A DNA stretch of 44,813 bases. Origin: Microcaldota archaeon. Its GTDB lineage: Archaea > Micrarchaeota > Micrarchaeia > Micrarchaeales > Micrarchaeaceae. This document shows positions 1-8,701 of the stretch, in pieces. The stretch is from positions 1-44,813 of the forward strand of contig DAHWRK010000004.1 of NCBI GenBank assembly GCA_027339055.1, in the 5' to 3' direction. Each line of letters starts with the position of its first letter. The stretch's first letter is position 1. Under the pieces are notes generated by a model. It saw only the letters and a list, made by a program, of their open reading frames with translations, was not told the origin of the DNA and ran no database searches. The position numbers and the translations under genes are program-made.

Positions 1-3000
1 ATTCTACGTATGCATAGCCTGTTACAGGATAGAGGCCTCCGGAGGATGGTGTGGCTGTTGATACGAAGAGGCCCACAGCTTGAGGCGAGCCGCCTATTGA
101 CTCGTAGCCATCCAAAACAAAGGATGACAATGGGAGAGGTGTGTAAATGCCACCCCAATTATTAGAGGGTGCAATGTTGACTCCGTTATCCACAGTTGCA
201 GTTGCGCCAGTAGCAACCCAACCGCTAGGCAGGCTCGTTCCATTAAAGTTCCAATAATTCGTGAACACGCTTGCTCCGTCGTCGTATTCTGCGTAGGTTG
301 AGCTTAGCTGTGGGGCTTCGCCTGTCGTAAGTTTATTGAGCAGCATGTCGCTCCTGTTGGCGATGCCCATGTATACGGTGAGATTGCTGTTCGCGGGTAT
401 GCCATTGTTGAGCTTCAGCCAATAATGGGCATTTGAACTCGTAAAGTTGATGTCGCTGTATACCAGGTTGTCAGTACCTTCCTGTGCGTCGGGGTTGAAG
501 TTGAGCTGCCACCACCCGCTCAACCCTTCGGATGAATTTAATGGAGGTGTTCCGTATTTCCCATTTGAATATATGCTTTTTATGCTGCTTGGCTGAAGCG
601 TTGTGTTGTATATTTGGTAGTTGAGCATAAGCCCTTCGAATGCAGAGCTTGAGCCGCAATTCGTGCTATCGCTTTTGCCGAGTGCGTATGACATGGCATA
701 CGAGCCGCCAGGAACCGAACGCGTTCCGGTGCCAGATCCGGCAAAGTTCCCGTTGATATATCCTGAATATGTAGAACCGTTGTACTCCATCACTATGTTG
801 CTCCACTGGTTATCTGGTATGGCACCAAGATTCACGCACGCGAGATTCCAGATTTTCATGTATACATTTCCATTAACCAGGTCCAGCCAAGAGTCATGCC
901 AGCTATCGCTTTGGTTGAGCTCGTCTAGTATTACGCCGTTGGGCGATGATGGATTCACCCATATGGATATGGTAAAGTGCTGCGCCGCGTTGTTCATCCA
1001 TTCGTATCCGCTTTGCTGCGTTAGGTAAGCCGATTGCGAGCCGTTGAATGCAACTCCTCCTGTGCCGCTCTCCTGCCATGAAGGTATTATAGTCTTGTTT
1101 TGATAGAAGAAGAAAATGTTGCTTAGGTTGCCAGGCACATAATTGGCGTATTTCGTCATATTTATTTTTATGAGCTGCTGGAACGGCGCAGGGGTGTTGC
1201 TCGACTGGTTGTTGTATATCGTTATTGGCACATAGTACGGATATCTGACAACGTACACTTCGGTTTTGTTTAAGGCTAGCGCAGTATAATTCGCGTTGCC
1301 CGGTGTAAAAGCATAAAATGACGTTGTATTGGATATATCTAAGGTATAGGTGCTTATAGAATTGGTTGATGATACATTTATCCCATTTATTGAAAGGTAT
1401 GCGTCAAGCTGGTTGCCAAAGGAATTTACGGAGTATTTGATGCTGTAGTTGTAAATTGTTCCCGTGTTAAATGTTATAGGATTGCTTGCGCTTTCGTTTA
1501 TTTTAGGGGTTGCTTTTAGTATGGTGAGGTTTTGGATCGTGTTCGGCACTTCTGCCCCGGGCTCATAAGCAGTTATATTGTATCTGCCTGCAGCCCACGT
1601 AGAGCTGCTGTTGGAATTCAATGTGTATGATACGCTGCCCGTACCGGAAGCTATTGCGCTTCCATTCCTGAGGAGTTCGACGGTAGTATTTGAAAACAGG
1701 GCGGTTGCTTTTATAATATCATTTGATGATGCATAAACCGTTGTATTATTTTGTATTTTTAATAATGGCGCGCTGTCCTGATTCCAGAAAGTAACAGAAG
1801 GCATCACCCCGTTGGGCGGGTAGGCACGGGTGCGAAGCCATGTTAATGATATAGTTGCTTGAGTGCCTTGAGTATTTGCAAAACCTATTGGAACTGCAGA
1901 TGTTGGAATATCCGCTGTGAGTTCTGAATATGCACCATAGTTTATGTTGAAATATGCAGCTGATGATGATTGCCAGAATATACCCCATATATTTGTGCCT
2001 GTGCCTATGGCAGCAGTATTAGAATAAGCGCCACCCGTTGTTGCTGCAGTTATACCGAAGGCATCTCCAGAAGATATAACGCCTGTATTAATATCAAAAC
2101 ATACAGAAGGCACTCCCTCCGCAGAAGATGCGCCTATGTAGCCAGCACAAGCATTTTCAGCAGATGTAGCAATTGGAATATCTCCATACATTTCTAATAT
2201 GTTGTCAGGACTGGTGTATGAACCTTGGTTGTTTGCATAGCTTGAATAAGGTATGCTAATTCCATTATTTATAGTAACTCCAGAGCATGTCCAGCCAGAA
2301 GGACAACTCGTTCCATTAAAGTTCCAATAATTCGTGAACACGCTTGCTCCGTCGTCGTATTCGGCGTAGGTTTGGGACAGCTGTGGCGCTTCGCCAGTTG
2401 GACCGTTTGCGGAAAGCACATTGCTTGGCATGAAATCCATATATAGGATGCTTGAGCTGTTCGCTAGTATGCCTGATGGCAGCTTGAGCCACACCACAGT
2501 GCTTTTTGAGGAATTTGTTGCATTGCTTTCTATCCATGCGCTTATGGTATTGCCCGTTGCTGCAGGGCCCGTAGAAAATTCGACATTGGACCATCCAGAA
2601 TTGATATAGCTTGAGTATTTTGTGCTGTTGGCTATAACCATCTGCTGGAACGGCGCCGGCGTATTTGACGACTGTGAATTTTTAAGTATTATTGGCACGT
2701 ACGGAATGGTAGATGTAGAGGTAGTAGTAGAAGTAGAAGTTGTTGAAGTGGAAGTAGTAGTCGTGGATGTGCTGGTAGAAGTCGTGCTTGTGCTTGTTGA
2801 TGTGGAATTGGAACTTACAAAAGCAGTGGCAACTATGTTTGGAGTGCTTTCCGCTGCGCTAAGAGTCCCGATTTCGCCCAGTTGCCCGGGTATGCCGTCA
2901 GATGTGTACTGAAGCCATAAAGTGCCGGTAAAGTGCGAATTTATTGAATGTGCCCGTACTGGGCACTTGAAGACCAGAGTATTTACCTGGCCTGAGGAAA

Positions 3001-3334
3001 CCGGCAGATTGGCTGTGCTTATATTTGACGGAACAAAGTCTCCGCTCGAGCATCCCAGGCCCGTTATTATTATGTTTTGCTGGTTGACAGTTCCGAACTT
3101 TACGGCGACATAGCCGCTAGTATTCATTATAGGGGATTCGCATAGGTATCCTGAATTCGGAAGGCACGTAGTCGGTATGCTGGGCCTGAATAGGCCGACA
3201 GCGTACATTGCGCCCAGCACTATGGCAATGAGAAGTATAGCCCAGCCATACGTAAGTATGAATTCGACAGCACTCTGCTGCCTTAATGGCTTCCCTGCAG
3301 AACCTGCAGATGCTTTGACTGTTTTGCTCCTCAT
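1..3334 (-). CDS. Large pilin-leader surface protein with two DUF2341 units and a LamG domain (partial, C-terminus off left edge)
   Basis: The minus-strand frame is open from an ATG at 3334 to the window edge, at least 1,111 codons. The N-terminus has a polar, basic leader ending in RQQ followed by SAVEFILTYGW and a hydrophobic stretch (about residues 21-50). This is the layout of archaeal class III (type IV pilin-like) signal peptides. A Thr/Ser linker follows at about residues 174-211, then a DUF2341 unit (about 214-342), a beta-rich stretch with many Asn-X-Ser/Thr sequons, and a second DUF2341 unit (from about 698) interrupted by a LamG/concanavalin-like domain (about 760-915). It is probably an adhesin or a pilus- or surface-anchored carbohydrate-binding protein. 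It is the last gene of an operon with a ParA-like ATPase 13 nt upstream. Domain calls are by eye from motif patterns; the function is inferred. Confidence 0.82.
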   Translation of the reverse strand, partial: MRSKTVKASAGSAGKPLRQQSAVEFILTYGWAILLIAIVLGAMYAVGLFRPSIPTTCLPNSGYLCESPIMNTSGYVAVKFGTVNQQNIIITGLGCSSGDFVPSNISTANLPVSSGQVNTLVFKCPVRAHSINSHFTGTLWLQYTSDGIPGQLGEIGTLSAAESTPNIVATAFVSSNSTSTSTSTTSTSTSTTTTSTSTTSTSTTTSTSTIPYVPIILKNSQSSNTPAPFQQMVIANSTKYSSYINSGWSNVEFSTGPAATGNTISAWIESNATNSSKSTVVWLKLPSGILANSSSILYMDFMPSNVLSANGPTGEAPQLSQTYAEYDDGASVFTNYWNFNGTSCPSGWTCSGVTINNGISIPYSSYANNQGSYTSPDNILEMYGDIPIATSAENACAGYIGASSAEGVPSVCFDINTGVISSGDAFGITAATTGGAYSNTAAIGTGTNIWGIFWQSSSAAYFNINYGAYSELTADIPTSAVPIGFANTQGTQATISLTWLRTRAYPPNGVMPSVTFWNQDSAPLLKIQNNTTVYASSNDIIKATALFSNTTVELLRNGSAIASGTGSVSYTLNSNSSSTWAAGRYNITAYEPGAEVPNTIQNLTILKATPKINESASNPITFNTGTIYNYSIKYSVNSFGNQLDAYLSINGINVSSTNSISTYTLDISNTTSFYAFTPGNANYTALALNKTEVYVVRYPYYVPITIYNNQSSNTPAPFQQLIKINMTKYANYVPGNLSNIFFFYQNKTIIPSWQESGTGGVAFNGSQSAYLTQQSGYEWMNNAAQHFTISIWVNPSSPNGVILDELNQSDSWHDSWLDLVNGNVYMKIWNLACVNLGAIPDNQWSNIVMEYNGSTYSGYINGNFAGSGTGTRSVPGGSYAMSYALGKSDSTNCGSSSAFEGLMLNYQIYNTTLQPSSIKSIYSNGKYGTPPLNSSEGLSGWWQLNFNPDAQEGTDNLVYSDINFTSSNAHYWLKLNNGIPANSNLTVYMGIANRSDMLLNKLTTGEAPQLSSTYAEYDDGASVFTNYWNFNGTSLPSGWVATGATATVDNGVNIAPSNNWGGIYTPLPLSSFVLDGYESIGGSPQAVGLFVSTATPSSGGLYPVTGYAYVE
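234..299 (-). repeat. Copy 2 of 66-nt direct repeat inside the surface-protein gene
   Basis: This 66-nt stretch matches 2307-2372 with a single visible mismatch (290 versus 2363). In the protein it encodes the end of a DUF2341 unit, around the residues TYAEYDDGASVFTNYWNFNG. Near-identity at DNA level, including third codon positions, points to a recent duplication or gene conversion between the two domain units. Confidence 0.85.
2307..2372 (-). repeat. Copy 1 of 66-nt direct repeat inside the surface-protein gene
   Basis: This is the partner of 234-299, in the same orientation and in frame. Similarity continues at a lower level on the 3' side (coding for the EAPQLS segment) but falls off quickly on the other side, so identity is concentrated in one short conserved block of the DUF2341 unit. 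Confidence 0.85.
2704..2813 (-). repeat. Low-complexity Thr/Ser-coding tract (linker)
   Basis: On the minus strand this is a run of ACN, TCN and AGC codons encoding only Ser and Thr after one Asn. It separates the pilin-like N-terminal part from the first DUF2341 unit. Such tracts form extended, often O-glycosylated stalks in archaeal surface proteins, and they can change length by slippage. The plus-strand Val/Glu-rich reading of the same DNA is an antisense artefact. Confidence 0.85.
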
Positions 3335-3347
3335 TCGACCAAGTGTT

Positions 3348-4094
3348 TCATTTCTGCAATTTTTTGATTTCGGATTTTACCCTGTTGAGTTCCTTGCTGA
3401 AATTTTCGAACTTTTGCGCATAATCTTCGTCAATCATTGCAGCATATACTCTCGCCAGCTTGTTTATCTGGTCATTGAACTTTGGTGCATTTTCGGTCAG
3501 GACATTTGGAATATGATTCAGAAGGCTCTTGCGCAGCGAAAGATCCTCTTCGGCCCTGGCCATTATCGGAATTCCAAACATCTCTTCTATTTCCTTGTCG
3601 CTAAGTGCATACGGCTTTTCAAACCCCATGTTCAACATTATATTGCATTTTGCTCCTGACGATTCGACAAAGTCTTTGGCCATTATGCCGGCGGCACACG
3701 ACTGCTCATCCGGATTTATGATTATCAATCCCGTGTCGAAATGCTTCTTTAGCAGCGACTTTTCGGCCGATTGCGTATCTACTATGACAAAATCGTAGTT
3801 GCCGTTTTTGATTTCGGATTCCAGCTGCAAGGCGCGCTCTGTCGCCATTGTATCGGAGAATTCGGATACGTGTGCCGGGACATATTGAAGCCCTGTTGGT
3901 TTGTAAACCTGGACGCGGGATTCGTCGTCAAGCTTTCCGAGGTGATAGCTCACGCCGGGATTTACTGTGTCCATTTCATAGAGCAATGTCCTGTATCCTG
4001 CAATGCTTAGGGCTACTGCAAGATTGACCGCTACCGTGGTCTTTCCGACTCCCCCCTTTATGGAAGCCACAATTATGCTGTATGTTTTTGTCAT
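3348..4094 (-). CDS. ParA/MinD-family P-loop ATPase
   Basis: This 248-residue SIMIBI-class ATPase has a deviant Walker A box, KGGVGKTT, at residues 13-20 (both lysines present), and a Walker A'/B-type strand ending FVIVDTQSAEK near residue 105. The C-terminal ~40 residues are charged and predicted helical. ParA/MinD proteins dimerise on ATP and position cargo on the nucleoid or membrane; archaeal relatives position archaella, chemoreceptors and pili. Its start codon overlaps the stop of the upstream membrane protein (ATGA at 4091-4094), and the pilin-leader surface protein starts 13 nt downstream. This suggests a role in placing or assembling that surface structure rather than in plasmid partition. 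No ParB partner is adjacent. The family assignment is firm; the job is inferred. Confidence 0.88.
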   Translation of the reverse strand: MTKTYSIIVASIKGGVGKTTVAVNLAVALSIAGYRTLLYEMDTVNPGVSYHLGKLDDESRVQVYKPTGLQYVPAHVSEFSDTMATERALQLESEIKNGNYDFVIVDTQSAEKSLLKKHFDTGLIIINPDEQSCAAGIMAKDFVESSGAKCNIMLNMGFEKPYALSDKEIEEMFGIPIMARAEEDLSLRKSLLNHIPNVLTENAPKFNDQINKLARVYAAMIDEDYAQKFENFSKELNRVKSEIKKLQK

Positions 4095-6112
4095 TTTGAA
4101 GCACCTCCGCGCTTCCCTGAACGCTCCTTTTTGGTAATTTCTACAAGCTCCTTTGCCACTTTCGGATTATATTTGGGCTTGTTTTTATATTTATATGCAG
4201 CGTACGTGGCGATTGCTATAAGTATTATGGCCGTGGCAGCATAGGCAGCATATACGTATATGTTTTTTCCGATCACTGGGATCGGCGGCACCGTGGTTAG
4301 GACAGTAGTTGATGGGACGAGCTTTTCGACGAGCAAGGGCAGCGTGTAGTTGTAGTTTATTCCCGCAGCAGAAGCATACATGTACAGCAGGTATGTTCCT
4401 GGGACCGGGCCAGAAGCCACCTTAAAAGAGTGGAAAACCTGCTGGTTCGGCACCATCACTTGGCTGTATGAGGCGTTTATGGCCTTTAGCCCTGTGGAGC
4501 TCACTAGATAAAGCGAAACCGTGCTCGGCAATACCCCAGTATATATTGCAGAGACGTTGATTAACCCGTAGGAATTGGTAAAGAGCGTAGGGAGTGAAAG
4601 GCTTGTTATCTTGAAAAGCTTTAGGAAGGATATGGAAGAAGGAGAATATAGTATGTTCTGTATGTCGCTGAGAAGCGACTGGCTTTCTGGATTGCTTATT
4701 GAGTAATACATTATTACCTGCTTTGATGCAGGTATGCTGCTGATGTTCCATATTATGTAATAGGAATTGTTGACTACTTCGATCCTGTTCGGCAACCCGT
4801 AGGCGTTTATGTCGTTTGCCGAGTAAACCTCTGCTTCCGGTATTATGGTGAGCATTGTTGTGTTTTTCAGGCTCGTATTTGCGGCACCTGAAACCGTGAC
4901 CGTGCCTAGAGCTGAAGCCGTGTCATTTTGTAGAGCTACGTTATAGCTTATCGATGCCGTTGAATTTGTCTTATTGTAAACGGTGAACGATACGTATTCC
5001 GTCTGCAGGGACGATGTGCCGTTAGCCAAAGTGGCGTTTATCGTTATCGGTACTATGTAGCTGCCCGGCTTGTTTGATTTTCCATTGGCGTATACCTGCA
5101 CCAGTTCGGTCTGGTTCGCTTTGAGCGATAGGGAAGTAGCCGAAACGCCCATCAGGTTGGAATATGAGCTGTTTATGCTTAGCGCGACGGTCTCTGGCTG
5201 TGCTATTATGTCTTTAAGCCCTAGCGACGATACGGCAGAAGTGCCGTAAGGTATTGAAGAGTATATGGGCACCGTGGTTATCTCCACGTAAGGAGGTTTT
5301 ACTATTGGCGTGGTAGTTCTGTTAGATGGTATTTTCGAGCTAGAAGGAGGAGATGGAACGGTGTAGTTCGCCTTTACTACATTCGACAGGAAAGTCCTCC
5401 CATATTCGCTGAAGCCTGCATATGCGTATATTTTGTAGGGACCGGGCGTGTTGGTTACATTGCTTAGTGACAGTATTATGGGAAATGTCTGGTTTGGGGC
5501 TATTGTGCTCAGCACATAGCTTCTGTTGAACGAGGCAGTGCCATTAATTTTTATATAAAGCGTGATTATGTTGGAAGACAAGGAGCCGTTGTTATGCAGG
5601 CGCAGGGAAACCGGAAGCTGCGAGCCATAGCTTACGTTGCCTACCACCATATTGCTGGCTATGACGTCTGGAGGATTGAGAAGTGTTAGCGGTATCGTAG
5701 TTGAATTTTTATAAGAGGATGTCTCTTCAAGAGTTATGTTTGCGGTGTAGTTGCCCTGCTTGAGGCCGTTGAAAGAAGCGGGAAAATCATACAGAGTCTG
5801 CGAATCGGTAAAATTGTAGAACTCCGAGCTGAAGTTCAGTGCTCTGGTGCCGTTAGGGTAGAAAACTGCCATGATGCCCGGCATGCCAGATATCGAGCAG
5901 TTTGCGAGATCCTGAGAGGCAAAGCCCACCGAAATATTTGATAGCAGAGGGTATACAATAGAATGCGTATTGTAGAGTGCGAACTGGCACACGGCATTTA
6001 TCGAGGCGTTGACCCTGACTGTGTTCGCATTTGAATATGATGAATAGGATGCAAAGACCATAAACGAGAGCAGGGCAACAAAAACTATCGCCTTGTATTT
6101 TGTGGTATCCAT
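4091..6112 (-). CDS. Secreted, C-terminally membrane-anchored beta-sandwich protein
   Basis: This 673-residue protein has an N-terminal signal segment (about residues 8-27), a long extracellular part rich in Asn-X-Ser/Thr sequons, and a C-terminal transmembrane helix (about 625-650) followed by a basic cytosolic tail. The extracellular part reads as successive beta-sandwich modules, one resembling CARDB domains (about residues 150-250), with a Pro/Ser-rich linker near 255-275. No catalytic motif was recognised. The ATG at 6112 is preceded by a GGAGAT ribosome binding site. It heads the three-gene operon with the ParA-like ATPase and the giant surface protein. A plausible role is a membrane platform or scaffold whose cytosolic tail lies on the same side as the ATPase. 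It is not assignable to a named family. Confidence 0.8.
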   Translation of the reverse strand: MDTTKYKAIVFVALLSFMVFASYSSYSNANTVRVNASINAVCQFALYNTHSIVYPLLSNISVGFASQDLANCSISGMPGIMAVFYPNGTRALNFSSEFYNFTDSQTLYDFPASFNGLKQGNYTANITLEETSSYKNSTTIPLTLLNPPDVIASNMVVGNVSYGSQLPVSLRLHNNGSLSSNIITLYIKINGTASFNRSYVLSTIAPNQTFPIILSLSNVTNTPGPYKIYAYAGFSEYGRTFLSNVVKANYTVPSPPSSSKIPSNRTTTPIVKPPYVEITTVPIYSSIPYGTSAVSSLGLKDIIAQPETVALSINSSYSNLMGVSATSLSLKANQTELVQVYANGKSNKPGSYIVPITINATLANGTSSLQTEYVSFTVYNKTNSTASISYNVALQNDTASALGTVTVSGAANTSLKNTTMLTIIPEAEVYSANDINAYGLPNRIEVVNNSYYIIWNISSIPASKQVIMYYSISNPESQSLLSDIQNILYSPSSISFLKLFKITSLSLPTLFTNSYGLINVSAIYTGVLPSTVSLYLVSSTGLKAINASYSQVMVPNQQVFHSFKVASGPVPGTYLLYMYASAAGINYNYTLPLLVEKLVPSTTVLTTVPPIPVIGKNIYVYAAYAATAIILIAIATYAAYKYKNKPKYNPKVAKELVEITKKERSGKRGGASK

Positions 6113-6159
6113 GGTATCTCCAGACTTGGCTGCAATAGTCTAATAAGTATATATGCACG

Positions 6160-6171
6160 ATATATTTATTA
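6160..6171 (-). promoter_or_regulatory. Putative TATA box of the surface operon
   Basis: On the minus strand this reads TAATAAATATAT, an archaeal TATA-like element about 50 nt before the ATG at 6112. That spacing gives a short leader carrying the GGAGAT ribosome binding site. A second AT-rich block lies at 6146-6155. Confidence 0.45.
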
Positions 6172-6270
6172 GTATTTTTATCCTCTTTATTCTGGCACCA
6201 CAATACAGATAAGGACTGCCGGACATTTTTGGAGAATATGCAATGGATATTGGGGCAAGCATTAAGAAAG

Positions 6271-6279
6271 TTTATAACA
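6271..6279 (+). promoter_or_regulatory. Putative TATA box of the oligosaccharyltransferase gene
   Basis: TTTATAACA lies about 50 nt before the ATG at 6326 in the divergent 213-nt gap. It would give a leader of about 25 nt. No strong ribosome binding site is visible. The rest of the gap holds no gene. Confidence 0.4.
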
Positions 6280-6325
6280 AAAAGGCTTTATTGGCTTGAT
6301 TTTCAGTAGCTAGTTTGGTCTGTTT

Positions 6326-8701
6326 ATGGATTCAGAGCAGGAAGCACAGGCAGAAATTGCTGAGAAGCAAGGAGTCGGAACAGCACACATTGACGTGCAA
6401 GAGAGCGCCGGCACTTCTGTAAAAAGCGACGCCGATGCAGGCACTGCCAAGGACAGGAAGGCCAAGTTCTCCATAAGCAAATACGGCTATGCTGCAATAG
6501 CGCTTTTCATAGTCATAATAATACTTGACGTATACCTAAGGACTGGGATGCTTAAGTATGCTGGATTCTTCGAGCCAGATGGCTTTTACCATTTTTCAGT
6601 TATAAGGGCAGCAGTAACGCACGATTTTGCCATACCTGAGACGTTGGTTCTTTCAGGATTTCCCACGCATTTCCCGATCACGGAGCCGCTGGGACTCTAT
6701 TTCGTCACCATGTTTCCGTATGCAATACTGAGATATTTCGGCGCAAGCTATTACACGGTAATGAGGCTTGTGCCAATACTCTTCGGTGTCCTGGACGCAA
6801 TAGGCGCATATTATATTGTAAGGTATTTTGCCAAAAGCAGGGTTCTTGCATTCCTGGCAATGTTTTTTGTGGCAATATCAAGCGGCGACATAGCTAGGAC
6901 AGCTGCGCTCGTATACAGGGGAGACGGCTTCATAACCTCTTTCATGATATTGTCGCTGATATTTTTCATAGCAGTTTTCAGGCAAAAAGAACTGAAGAAA
7001 AAGATCTTATTTGCCCTGGTTGCGGCTTTCGTGCTTGGAGTAGGGACTGCAGTTTGGAACGGCGCTCCGTTTACGATAATAGTCTATATGCTTGCAATCA
7101 TTTTCATAACCGTGCTTGGGTATATTACGGCAGATCTTCAGCTGCTTAAGGATTCGCTTTTGGTGACCTTCGCGCTGCTGCTGACATATGCAATGCAGCA
7201 CATGTGGATGGCGCTTACAATAGTAAGAGGAACGCAGGCACTCTCAAGCCTGCACTTCTTCGTATTCTATGGCCCAGTAGTTATGGGCACGCTTCTTGCC
7301 TATTACCTTATACGAGAAAGAAACAGGTTCCCTTCATTTACTATGAATATAGCAGCAAGGGCAAAATTTATTGTTGCGGTAATAGTAGTAGCTTTGATTG
7401 TAATCCTTGTATTCTTCGGAGGATTTCTTTCACAGGTGGCGAGCGGCGGCGGGCTTGTAATAGCAAGCAGCCACTTGGATACCACAATACAGGAGCTGCA
7501 GCCTCCGACGTTTGCATTTCTTTGGGCGAGCTTTGCGTACCAGCTCTTTCTTGCCCCGGTTGGCATAATCCTTTACCTGCTCTTTGCAAACAGGATATAC
7601 CCAGGGCAGAAGTACACGATGCTGCACAGGCTCAAGCTCTCGCCTGAATTCTTGGTAATGCTTGCTTATTTCGTGGCTACCTTTTACCTGCAAATCAATG
7701 CAGTAAGGTTCAATTCAATAGTGGCGGTGCCGATAGCGATATTTGCGGCTTATGGGCTTTACGCCATAGGCAGGCTTTTGGGATTCGACAAAAATGTCTT
7801 GAAGAACGCCAAGAAAGGGATTCAGACTTATGGCAGGCTCGTGTTCGCTGCTGTAGCAATATTCATACTCGTATACATGCTTTATTTGACAAATCTCGAG
7901 TCTTTCACTTCGGTACAGGCTGACGGGATAAACGCCAATTTCCTTTCTGCGCTTACGTGGGTGAAGAATAATACCCCGAGCAACGCAACATTCCTGGCAG
8001 TTTGGCCGGATGGCTCTGTAATAGAAGGCTGGGCAAACAGGACCAGCGCCATGGACAGTGTTGGCGGCCAAAACTCCAAACTGATAGCCGGATTCGCAAG
8101 ATTTATACTCAACACCAGCCCTGACACGCATTACTTATTAAACGAGACACACAGGCCCGAATACCTTCTGGCAAGATATTATTGGCTGCAGGAACTCGGA
8201 GGCATAGCAATAGAGGGCAATTTGAGCAATACAATAGCAGCAACCTACGGCTATGATGCGTTCAGCAGCGTTAACGAAACGAGCAACAGCACTTTCGAAA
8301 GGCTTTTCTTCGTGGCACAGGGAGACAGCAACATGGTGAGTGTCATGCTCCTCAATCTTTCCAACCCGAATGATATTGAAACGGCATTGGGAAGCAATGG
8401 CAGATACACCGTCTTAAAGCACACCATTTTATACAATTCGGTTAATGGAACTTACATAGAGCACAACATGACCGGATCTACTGTGAATTATACGTTCTTT
8501 ATGGAATATTCGGGGCATAATATAACTAGCGCGGCGCTAGTCGGCCAAAACTTTACTGGGAGCAACATGTTCAAGTTCCTTTACGGGTGCTCGAAGACAA
8601 GCTGCAATTACGGCAGCGGCGCGGGAGTAAGCATGAAACTCATTTACCAGAATTCGGACAGCAGGATATTCAAGATAAGCTATGCCAATTCCACTACTTA
8701 G
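6326..8701 (+). CDS. aglB: Oligosaccharyltransferase, Stt3/AglB family
   Basis: This 791-residue polytopic membrane protein should transfer lipid-linked glycans to Asn-X-Ser/Thr on exported proteins. It has a 50-residue charged cytosolic N-tail, a first transmembrane helix near 53-72, and an external-loop acidic motif, FEPDGFYHF (82-90), matching the metal-binding EPD/DxD of Stt3. A second acidic loop, ARTAALVYRGDG, lies near 190. About a dozen helices follow, with a soluble C-terminal domain from about 535. The signature WWDYG motif is not intact: the aligned position, after WVKNNTPSNATFLA, reads VWPDG (about 559-563). That is unusual and may mark a divergent lineage or altered peptide recognition. 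Sequon-rich surface proteins are encoded just upstream on the other strand. The 3' end overlaps the convergent methyltransferase gene by 8 nt. Confidence 0.88.
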   Translation: MDSEQEAQAEIAEKQGVGTAHIDVQESAGTSVKSDADAGTAKDRKAKFSISKYGYAAIALFIVIIILDVYLRTGMLKYAGFFEPDGFYHFSVIRAAVTHDFAIPETLVLSGFPTHFPITEPLGLYFVTMFPYAILRYFGASYYTVMRLVPILFGVLDAIGAYYIVRYFAKSRVLAFLAMFFVAISSGDIARTAALVYRGDGFITSFMILSLIFFIAVFRQKELKKKILFALVAAFVLGVGTAVWNGAPFTIIVYMLAIIFITVLGYITADLQLLKDSLLVTFALLLTYAMQHMWMALTIVRGTQALSSLHFFVFYGPVVMGTLLAYYLIRERNRFPSFTMNIAARAKFIVAVIVVALIVILVFFGGFLSQVASGGGLVIASSHLDTTIQELQPPTFAFLWASFAYQLFLAPVGIILYLLFANRIYPGQKYTMLHRLKLSPEFLVMLAYFVATFYLQINAVRFNSIVAVPIAIFAAYGLYAIGRLLGFDKNVLKNAKKGIQTYGRLVFAAVAIFILVYMLYLTNLESFTSVQADGINANFLSALTWVKNNTPSNATFLAVWPDGSVIEGWANRTSAMDSVGGQNSKLIAGFARFILNTSPDTHYLLNETHRPEYLLARYYWLQELGGIAIEGNLSNTIAATYGYDAFSSVNETSNSTFERLFFVAQGDSNMVSVMLLNLSNPNDIETALGSNGRYTVLKHTILYNSVNGTYIEHNMTGSTVNYTFFMEYSGHNITSAALVGQNFTGSNMFKFLYGCSKTSCNYGSGAGVSMKLIYQNSDSRIFKISYANSTT

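Noticed and set aside
2622-2912. Plus-strand frame encoding a Val/Glu-rich protein
   Set aside because: It is the antisense reading of the Thr/Ser-coding linker in the large minus-strand surface gene.
3348-4094. Plasmid or chromosome partition locus (ParA)
   Set aside because: There is no adjacent ParB or centromere-like repeat array. The operon partners are surface proteins, and the ParB-like protein at 37829-38689 is far away and lacks a helix-turn-helix.
7204-7647. 147-residue plus-strand frame inside aglB
   Set aside because: It is an out-of-frame shadow of the transmembrane region of the oligosaccharyltransferase gene, with no independent start signal.
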